NCBI GenBank assembly: GCA_035578175.1
Contig: JAQMRL010000010.1
Location: 34,852,784 to 34,916,783, forward strand
Direction of reading: 5' to 3'
DNA: 64,000 nucleotides
Source: Catonia carolina
Lineage: Eukaryota > Arthropoda > Insecta > Hemiptera > Achilidae
The notes beneath the pieces were generated by a model, which had not been told where the DNA came from, searched no databases, and saw only the letters and a list, made by a program, of their open reading frames with translations. Made by a program: the position numbers and the translations under genes. Below, one piece after another: positions 56,281 through 64,000 of the stretch. Numbering within the stretch: position 1 is the stretch's first letter; each line of letters begins with the position of its first letter.

Positions 56281-56336
56281 AAAACATATTAAATATGTTT
56301 TAAACGACAGGAGACAAATTTTGTCTCCTGTCGTTT
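56281..56336. repeat. Two abutting perfect palindromes
   Basis: 56281-56301 (AAAACATATT-A-AATATGTTTT, 10-base arms) is followed at once by 56302-56336 (AAACGACAGGAGACAAA, one T, then its exact complement, 17-base arms). Confidence 0.95.
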
Positions 56337-56339
56337 ACA

Positions 56340-57415
56340 GAGTTGTTTAGTTATACATTTAAATACAAAATTAAATATATATTTTTAGAGATAAATTTGT
56401 GCAACGCAGTAATATATTATTACGTTCACTAACATGTAGGCTTATGACATCAAACTTTCATCCTTTGACATCAAAATATAAGTAATTCGTTAATTAAATT
56501 ATTTGTTACGCAAAATTAAACATTGTCATAATTATAATGTAGCCGTTATACCTTCTCTTTCATTACAACTGACATAATTTTTAAAAATTATATGTTAGTA
56601 ATTGCTGTTGTAGTTATAATTCAAGCACAGGGAATGTTAATTAAACAGTTACGAGTAATAATAATTAGTTGTGAATTGAATAAAGGTTTAACCTAACTCC
56701 CGTCTCATTGGATGCACTCCCCGCGTCACTGTATCTTCTGTTGAAACATTTGTTGGAGGGGTAGGAAAGGGGTAGTGAACTCTCTACGGTTATGGTTAAA
56801 CCCTTTGAGACGATCCACACTAATTAGCTATAAATAATAAGTATCAATTAGTAAGGGGTGCTTCATTATGTAAGTGCATTTAACTACATTTTCTCTTTCC
56901 TGCTTTATTTATCATTTCTCCTCTATCCTTTTTCACTTTCTTTCTTCTCTCTTGTTCCGTATTAAAATTCCTTAACCTTACAGATTGAATCCACCCTGGA
57001 GTACTGTATTTTTACCGAAAATACCGTTAAAAGAAAATCGTACAAACTATGCACTGTATCATCATTTTAAGGTTATGCCTCAAGGCAGATCCGTTTCTTT
57101 ATGTTTGGCTTCAACTTGTTCTGTTTTTCGTTAGCGTCTTAAATTCTTTATATATCATAACCCCTTTCAAATCATATAAAACCTTTATTTTTCAATATCT
57201 TATTTCTTTTAGATTTTTACTATTTCTTATCGTTAAAATAAAGCTTTATTTATATTCTTTAGAAAAAAAGCCTCATTTTTAGGAGGAAAATGAGTTTTTA
57301 TACTCTAAATTTACTAACTAAGAATGATAATAAAGATGTAGTACAGTGATCAAGTACTAATATTTTTTCCTTAACATACACCTTTTCATTACAAAAGATA
57401 TATTTATTTTCTATG
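56340..57415. other. AT-rich stretch without a recognisable gene
   Basis: An open frame at 57049-57282 (+) is hydrophobic and AT-driven; no family is recognised. Confidence 0.4.
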
Positions 57416-57417
57416 AT

Positions 57418-58030
57418 TTTTACTTTCTCTTGCCCTTTGTGATTATCAAGGGAAGGATAGTATTGATTTCATGTCGATTTTTTGAAATCAAATTTTCACC
57501 GGAAACAAACGTTTTTAGGCCCCCTGATCCTCAAAAACAATTATTAAGTGGTCTGTGTGTTTGTGTGCGAACAAAATATCTCAAGAATGTAATCTCGTAT
57601 AAAGTTAAAACTTGGAACTTAAATAAGGTACCACAAGGGAACCCGATATAAACATTTGCATCAAAATCGATAACCGGAAGTAGTAGTTATTTGTGCGATT
57701 TTTCACTTTTCTGCGATTTTCTTTAAAATGGCTCATACAATTTTTTTAAATCGCCTCATTCAAACATTTTTTATACTCTAAGGTATGATAAGCAATATGT
57801 CTGTTAAAATTCTTGGGACGGCTGAGCTCTTTTGGTAAAAAGTGATTTTTTTACGATTGCGGCCTCATAGACTAATGCATTTTAGGGCAAAGGGTATTAA
57901 TTAAAACTATAGGAAATTAAAAACCCTACAACATTTTTTTATACAATGTTTAGTTTAGCGGTAATTAGTGATTTTCTGTATTATGCTTATCAAAATCGGT
58001 AAAAATTGGATTTTTTTACAAATAAGTATG
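57418..58030 (-). repeat. Family C repeat, minus orientation, partial
   Basis: TTTTTACTTTCTCTTGCC at about 57417 is the complement of the GGCAGGAGAAAGTAAAAA end; then AAATTTTCACCGG, AGGCCCCCTGATCC, a short GT run, AATATCTCAAGAATG, GATAACCGGAAGTAGTAGTT and CTGTTAAAATTCTTGGG follow in reverse family order. Confidence 0.83.
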
Positions 58031-58039
58031 TTAAGGCAT

Positions 58040-59215
58040 TTTGTACCGGGGTTTGCACTATCTTGTAATCCTCTTTGCTTTTTCTTCCTCTTCCTTCTTT
58101 CTTCTTCTTTTTATTGGCCTACTGCTAACCTGCATCCGTTTCTCCCTCGACCACTTATGCAACTGAATTCATCACGGACATAAGCGTCCTTCGTTTGAGG
58201 CTTAATATTTCGGCCTAGCAACTAACGTGAAGCTGGCAACGGCTTATGTATTTCGAAACGAGGCTTTAAACTGTGCTTATGTCGGTTAATATAATTATTT
58301 ATCATTGTGTTTGTGTATTTGCTAAACTGTCTGCTAACGTATTAATAGTAATTCTTCGTCGGTCGCCATCTTGGGCTCACGCACATGTTCCTGCTGCTGG
58401 ACTTCAGGCTATTGTGTTCGATAACAAGTAAGTGGACGTTTTATGTTTGTGATATTTAATTTAGTTGCTCAAGTGGTCATTCTCCTATGTTGTTTGTGTT
58501 CCTATTTTTCACTACCACGGTCTTGTACGCGGACCCCTGTAAATGCGTACTGGTCCTCCTATAAACATAATTTCGAGCCAAATTCACTTTTCTTACTTTA
58601 CAAAACCATTCAGGCATTATTACAAGGTGCTATCCTGAACAAAGTAAAAAATAAGAAAATAAGTAAAGAAGATTAATAATAAATCAACAAGAATCCAGTT
58701 AATTGAGGAACTAATTAAAATGACTTTAATATTTTAAAAATTAGAAAAAAAAGATTTAAATAAGATTATGAGCATCTATAAAAACCAATTGCAACAATGG
58801 TCAAGTGCCCCATTCGACCCCGGTCAACGGAAGGAGACACATAATACAGCTGAGACTCCAGGAAATTATAAAATAATCGTATCTATTAATTATTATTATT
58901 ATTATTTATTTTGACCTCATAAATAGATTTAAAAAAATTCAATTTAACATTTCATGTTATTTATTAATTTAGTAGTATATAGGCTAATTAGAGTTGTAGA
59001 ACAGAAGTATCATCAATAAATTAAATTCAAGATAAGTGATTTTGTAACATTTAATTTTGTCAGTCAATTTTTTTCTTACAATTTTTAATCGTTTCATTAA
59101 AATCAATTTATTTTCATTTACAATTTCAATTTTTGCGTTTTATTCATTTCAATAGCCTATACATAAATAAAAATTACATTACATACTCATCCTTTCTTCT
59201 GTTCCATATCTTTAT
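58040..59215. other. Stretch without a recognisable gene
   Basis: Pyrimidine-rich DNA at 58070-58110 and slightly less AT-rich DNA at 58130-58420; no exon or element could be supported. Confidence 0.4.
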
Positions 59216-59607
59216 CTAGGAGCAGGTCTTTCTCTACGTCTAGACGGTCCCTGCAAATCCATTCTGTACTAACAGTTGTCCGCTGCATTTCTTACTGGCC
59301 CCTATAACATGACTTTAATTTTAAAAATATCTCTTATTTTCCACTCTTTGAAAAATTACTTCATTCCTCACTCTGTTATTTCATTTCAAGAACCTAGAAC
59401 CTGGCTAGCGTAACCACAGAACACTGTTTTACAGGAGAACGAAAAACTATTCCGAGAACAGTGTTGTATCTTTCATAAATTCATCCTACATTACTTTCCC
59501 TTTTAAAATTTAGTTTCACAGAATTTATTTTATGTACACTAATTAAAATAATTAATAATAATAATAAATTAATTAATAATAAAAATAATTAATTAAAATA
59601 ATTGATA

Positions 59608-59723
<116 letters not shown>

Positions 59724-59774
59724 TCATTTATTTAGATTGTTTAGACCCATTCAGGATCACATAAAGTCAATTAT

Positions 59775-60418
59775 GAACTGTTGCCGCCATTCCTCTTGTT
59801 TCTCCAGTACTCCTTCATAAATTCGCGGCGTCTAACACGACGTTCATCCGTCCATTTTGCCCTAGGTCTCTTGCTTACCCTCCGATGCAACTTCCCAGGT
59901 GTGAATTTTATGCCTGAAGGTTTTACGGTCTTTGAGGTCTGAAGGTGTGATATTTGCATCTCTTAGATCGGATTGCACTTGCTTGATCCAGACGGTTGTA
60001 ATTTTGAGTTTCTGTGAGTGCATCAGAATCTTCTTTATAAGCCGAGAATCATCCAGTCTCATTATATGACCATAAAATCTCAGCCGTCGTTTACGGAAAT
60101 CAACTTCAATGTTTGAGTATTTTTCCGTCACTGTGTGTGATTGTAGACGATATACTTCATCTGTGAGTTTTGGGCCAAGAATTTTCCGAATGATTTTTCT
60201 CTCAGCTTTCTTAATATTCTCAAGATCCCCTTCAAAGTTGAGGTTCAAGGTCTCACTGGCATAAAGAGACTCAGGTTTAATGACAGTCGTGTAGTGTCGA
60301 ATTTTGGTGTTTATGCTCATACATTTTTTGTTGTAGATGTTTGCAACTTTTCCATATGCTCTACGCATTTTCAGTTCACGTGTTTTTTGTGCTAGCCTTT
60401 CTGTACCTGTGGGTTCAA
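59775..60418 (-). pseudogene. LINE C-terminal region, well preserved
   Basis: The minus strand reads IEPTGTERLAQKTRELKMRR, IYNKKCMSINTKIRHYTTVI, KPESLYASETLNLNFEGDLE, KAERKIIRKILGPKLTDEVY, FRKRRLRFYGHIMRLDDSRL and TVWIKQVQSDLRDANITPSD, then a frame break into RPRAKWTDERRVRRREFMKE and YWRNKR, ending near 59775. These are the LINE post-palm motifs (YASETL, ERKIIRKILGP, RRLRFYGHIMR) of the group also at 21430 and 43945. About 210 residues with only one frameshift; the RT catalytic part is missing. Confidence 0.9.
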
Positions 60419-60425
60419 TGATTTG

Positions 60426-60646
60426 AAAGTAATGAATTTCATTATACAGGCAGACTCAGTGGTAAATGAAGTGAAGTGTCATTTGCAAAGTGGAAAATAT
60501 GTGTTTTTCAAAGGGCCCGGCATGCTGATAAGATTACTTTTCCACTCAGTGACGATGGGAATGGTAAACCATCTCACCCCTCGTTTTACTTAGTAAAACC
60601 CCTACAGGTTTAAACCAGCCTTTTGGCTGATGACCTAAACAACAAC
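60426..60646 (-). mobile_element. SINE family B, partial
   Basis: Starts AAAGTAATGAATTTCATTAT and ends GGCTGATGACCTAAACAACA; the half opposite the putative head is missing. It abuts the LINE fragment on its left. Confidence 0.8.
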
Positions 60647-60649
60647 GAT

Positions 60650-61350
60650 GATCACTCATTAACCGGAAGTCTGACATTGATAAAATTTCATATACTGGAG
60701 GTTGATATACTACCGAAAACACTTACAGATCAAATGAAAATTTATATTTGTGAGTAATTTCAATACTGTAGCCGCTCATTTTGTAAAAGATTTTGATTGA
60801 AGAACTCCCGGACTTGAAAAAGTCTTGTCGCGTGAAAGTTTTCGGCTTATTATTATTTCTATATACATGCAGAGTACGAAATGTAGTTTTAAGAGTGAAT
60901 TTATTTTTGGTGAAAGAATCACGCAATTTTGATCACCCCTTCAAAAGTTTGTAAAGGTGAGGTACATCAGATCGGACTCTAACAGTAATCGTACATGAGA
61001 TTGCCTCTTCTCCTCAAGAGCTTTATCACAATTTCCTATCTTAGTACTTGAAGGTGTTGTTTGAATAATTATTAGGTATTCACCCAGTAATTTTCATTAA
61101 TTTCATAACATTTCAATTTGTAGCTCATTGTGGGAACTCGTATGAGGATATTACGGCTTATTCAATATAAGGAGCAAACTAAATAGGCAACAAACTTTAG
61201 ACATTATTACCTACTGGAGAATACTTATTAACATCGTTTATAAATTAATTAAAATAATGAACTAAATAATTTATCTAACATAAATCTTTCATTGAAACGT
61301 AAGTGAAATTATAATAGAGATTTTTTTAATTCAGGCCAGAAATAATTAAT
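60650..61350. other. AT-rich stretch without a recognisable gene
   Basis: An open frame at 60723-60926 (-) shows no recognised motif. Confidence 0.4.
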
Positions 61351-61351
61351 A

Positions 61352-61490
61352 CCTCCTTGGAGACGCATAAGATAGAACGCTAGATGTAAAGTAAAAGGGT
61401 CGATTCCCAACTAGGGTCTGGAAATCTTTAACGCGTCGAAACCGACCATTGTATTCGAATATAACTAAGATGTTAATGCAATAGGAGACA
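61352..61490 (+). mobile_element. tRNA-like SINE (family A), diverged
   Basis: CCTCCTTGGAGACGCATAAG starts the head; GGGTCGATTCCCAACTAGGG holds the B box; AACTAAGATGTTAATGC ends the body. Confidence 0.72.
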
Positions 61491-61879
61491 AATTCATTCG
61501 TTTTAAGGGGGATGTAACCTGCTGCTTGAAAAAAAGTGTTTTCTTTTAAGAGAATATAAAGTCCTGGACAAAATTAACACATCATGTAAGATTTCCGGCT
61601 AAGTGCAAAAAAACATTTTCTTCAACGTCCCAGGTTCATTTCTGTTATTGTTATTCTTCTATCATAATTTTAAGCAATATTTAATATTTTTAACAAAAAA
61701 TTTAAAGTTGTAAATGATTTATGGTAATTTATTGAAAAAAATAAGATAAATTAGCTTTAACAACACAAATTTTTATTTAAACAAACACGGAAGGGTTCCT
61801 TACGTTATGAAAATTTCCTATATCTAGTTTATACATAATCGAAAAAATTAAAAGTAAATGATTATTACGTGATTTATAA

Positions 61880-62110
61880 TGAATTAGTAATCCAGTAATA
61901 AATACAGCCCCCTCTTCCTTAATTACAGCTAGCATCCGTCTCGGCATTCCTTGAATCAAGTTTTGGACTTTTTCCTGGTCGATTTTCTCCCGTTCTTCTT
62001 TCACCACATGACACAGCTGGTGAAGATTCACTGCATTATGTTGACAGACTCTTTTTTGAAGCATAACCAAGACGTGCCCAATAGGATTTAAGTCTGGGCT
62101 GTTGTAGTGT
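61880..62110 (-). pseudogene. Tc1-like transposase C-terminus, truncated at a junction
   Basis: The minus strand reads HYNSPDLNPIGHVLVMLQKR, VCQHNAVNLHQLCHVVKEER, EKIDQEKVQNLIQGMPRRML and AVIKEEGA, the SPDLNPIE catalytic-Glu region and the carboxyl end (I-x-x-MPRR-x-x-AVI) of Tc1 transposases. The catalytic Glu is replaced by Gly (NPIG). The protein stops being recognisable exactly where the TGTAGTGTACC repeat begins (62103), so a later insertion or recombination cut it. Confidence 0.88.
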
Positions 62111-63109
62111 ACCAAATTTACTGAACATCTGGAATTGTTTATTTTTTGAGTTTATTATTGTTATATTATTGTTTTGAGTTTATGTTGTTATTTGTGTTAT
62201 GTTTATAGTTTATAGTTTGGTTATAGTTTGTTTATAGTTTGGTTATAGTTTGTTTATAGTTTGTTTATGGTTTGTTTATAGTTTGTTTGTAGCTTATAGT
62301 TTATAGTTTATTTGGTTAATAGTATTGTAAGGTCGCTTAGTAACAATTTTTAAAACATTTTGGAATTAAATTTATCAAACAAATTCAAAATTTAGATTAT
62401 CATAAAAATTTCTTTTTGTTTTCAAAATTGAATTGTGGGGATATTTGTAGTGTACCAAATTTACTGAACATCTGGAATTGTTTATTTTTTGAGTTTATTA
62501 AAATGATAAACATCTCCAGCTGATTATTATTTAAGAATTATTTAAAATTATTTCATATTGACAAAATTATTTTAATAAAAAGTTATTTATTTCAGTTGCT
62601 AGGCGACTAGAGAAGAATAAGATAAATTTTGTACAAAATTATTTTTAGTGAGGGACAAGATGGCGAATCAAACGGGTGTCCCTCATTCAGTCTTAAAAAA
62701 TATTAATAAATATATAATTAATAGTTAATGAAACAAAATGGACAGTGCGTGATCTTGTACGTGTGATTTAATAGAAAATGTTGTAATAATAGGGACGGAG
62801 AAAGAATCAATGTGATTGTGAATGTAAAGAATTCTGTTATTTTTTTTAAATGAAATTACAATTATTTTTATGAGGAGTTATTTAGTTCTTTTACAAATTA
62901 TTTTAAACTAAAGTTATTTTAATAATTGGCATGACCTCGTGGAGGAAGTTATTATACATGGAATTTGGAGAATTTTATCGTGAAGAGATAATATAATTTA
63001 CTCTTCAAATTGTCCATCCCTCATGGGGATAATATTTAAATCTCTACAAATTGTCACCCTAATGTGGGGAAGTATCCATGACTTTGGATTAGAGAATAGA
63101 GAAATAAAT

Positions 63110-63553
63110 ATGAATAATAATAGCAATAATAGTGATAAAAGTCAATATATAAACATGTTGCAACAACTGGTGTTGTTAGTCAGCAATTTAGACAATAAAA
63201 TGGGAGATAGTTTAAGCAAATTAGAAAGTAAAATGGGAGATAGTTTAAGCAATTTAAATAGTAAAATGGATAGTCGAGAGGAAAGATTGGGAAGAAAAAT
63301 AGATAGTTTAAACTATAAATTGGATAAGTGGGAGAAAAACATAAAGGAATTAAGAGAAGGGATCAAACAGGATAATATAAAAATAATAGAAAATGTAAGA
63401 AAAAGTCTAGAAGATGTTAACAAAAATACTAAATCAATACAAAAAGAAGTACCAAATATTATAACAGATAGTAATGACAATAAGAATAATGATAAAAATG
63501 TGAGAGAAAAACAAATATTTGAGGTTATATCAACAAAAAAATTATTTGGATGA
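63110..63553 (+). CDS. Coiled-coil protein, gag-like, function unknown
   Basis: From the ATG at 63110 (an in-frame upstream ATG exists at 63023) this frame encodes 147 residues: an Asn/Ser-rich start (MNNNSNNSDKSQYINMLQQL), two MGDSLSKLESK / MGDSLSNLNSK repeats of 14 residues, then a long Lys/Glu-rich amphipathic helix (KIDSLNYKLDKWEKNIKELR) and an Asn/Lys-rich end. The heptad spacing predicts a coiled coil. Similar coiled-coil N-termini occur in gag proteins of insect LTR elements, but no zinc knuckle or protease is present. It ends STKKLFG beside a seven-A run where the next frame takes over. Confidence 0.55.
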   Translation: MNNNSNNSDKSQYINMLQQLVLLVSNLDNKMGDSLSKLESKMGDSLSNLNSKMDSREERLGRKIDSLNYKLDKWEKNIKELREGIKQDNIKIIENVRKSLEDVNKNTKSIQKEVPNIITDSNDNKNNDKNVREKQIFEVISTKKLFG

Positions 63554-63854
63554 TGGTTTGAAAGAATTAAGAAATCAAGAAACAATAGATGGTCAAGTAA
63601 TCACGGATCTTTCATTGGAAAAAGGAATTCAATCTGATTTAACAGAAAATAGCAAGAAATATTTAAAATTAATAAACAAGAAAAAAGTGATTTCACAGTT
63701 TATGAACAAACTAACCTATGAAAGTATAAATGTTGTAAATAAATATGTTAAACATAGTGACTGGAAACCAAGTGTTGATAGGTATACAAACCACAATAAG
63801 TGTAAAGAAAAGAAATCAATGTACATTATGTTGTTATTTGTGTTATGTTTATAG
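63519..63854 (+). CDS. Downstream overlapping frame, +1 relative to the first
   Basis: Starting without its own ATG in the overlap, this frame reads YLDDGLKELRNQETIDGQVI, TDLSLEKGIQSDLTENSKKY, LKLINKKKVISQFMNKLTYE and SINVVNKYVKHSDWKPSVDR, with Lys-rich C-terminal residues, and runs into the second repeat block before its stop at 63852-63854. It probably continues the protein above after a +1 shift at ACAAAAAAATT (about 63531-63541). No known domain. Confidence 0.45.
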   Translation: MRLYQQKNYLDDGLKELRNQETIDGQVITDLSLEKGIQSDLTENSKKYLKLINKKKVISQFMNKLTYESINVVNKYVKHSDWKPSVDRYTNHNKCKEKKSMYIMLLFVLCL

Positions 63855-64000
63855 TTTATAGTTTGGTTATAGTTTGTTTATAGTTTGGTTATAGTTTGTT
63901 TATAGTTTGTTTATGGTTTGTTTATAGTTTGTTTGTAGCTTATAGTTTATAGTTTATTTGGTTAATAGTATTGTAAGGTCGCTTAGTAACAATTTTTAAA

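Larger units (their letters stand above)
62103..64000 (+). mobile_element. Repeat-flanked element with gag-like ORFs, runs off window
   Basis: A 175-base block at 62180-62354 recurs at 63826-64000 with no difference that I can see, 1,646 bases apart. A second repeat, TGTAGTGTACCAAATTTACT plus about 34 more bases, occurs at 62103-62157 and 62446-62500. The 175-base block contains TTTATAGTTTG minisatellite units. Two coiled-coil reading frames lie between. One reading is a non-autonomous LTR element with only gag-like coding (LTR from about 62180); another is a tandem array of 1.65-kb units with one interior deletion. The right end is outside the window. Confidence 0.65.

Noticed and set aside
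62655..62672. TGGCGAATCAAACGGGTG as a primer-binding site for the terminal element
   Set aside because: It starts TGGCGA but does not match the end of any tRNA that I can justify.

Overview
This window reads as AT-rich, gene-poor eukaryotic DNA made almost entirely of transposable elements in varying states of decay. The mix points to an arthropod, most likely an insect: Jockey-type LINEs with the FADDT/LTWK signature, mariner and other Tc1/IS630-type transposases, tRNA-headed SINEs, and foldback elements and MITEs. A hemipteroid insect is a guess only. I found no convincing host protein-coding gene, no genuine tRNA or rRNA gene, no CRISPR array and no bacterial-type operon.

Layout. 1-4.1 kb: a partial copy of a dispersed repeat (family C), then a tandem array of ~430-bp units with one unit split by a 5'-truncated LINE. 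4.1-9 kb: tRNA-like SINEs and a Jockey LINE interrupted by a second LINE with a 13-bp target duplication. 9-14 kb: a long hairpin, LINE 3' ends and a full family C copy. 14.3-18.6 kb: two inverted-repeat DNA transposons with transposase remnants, the first carrying a SINE and the second a foldback and a MITE. 19-23 kb: a tandem duplication split by a SINE, a LINE C-terminus and an internally deleted mariner. 23-25 kb: an unexplained, less AT-rich block. 27-34 kb: LINE and SINE remnants and a nested foldback element. 34-40 kb: mostly featureless AT-rich DNA plus another family C copy. 40-46 kb: LINE remnants and a possible LTR-element primer-binding site. 46.7-49.3 kb: a family C element with a GC-rich insert, then a second CCGGGTG-type foldback. 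49.7-54.2 kb: a dense SINE/MITE cluster and a DDE-transposase remnant. 54.2-56.4 kb: a tandem promoter-like module, the best preserved Jockey fragment and two abutting perfect palindromes. 57-62 kb: family C, a LINE C-terminus and a Tc1 remnant. 62.1-64 kb: a recent-looking repeat-flanked element with coiled-coil, gag-like reading frames, running off the window.

The elements form a layered insertion record. SINE and LINE copies with readable target duplications (7-13 bp) sit inside older DNA elements, satellite units and other LINEs, so relative ages can be read directly. No element here looks fully autonomous. The last one (62.1-64 kb) has 175-bp direct repeats that look identical and is the best candidate for something recently active or poorly described.
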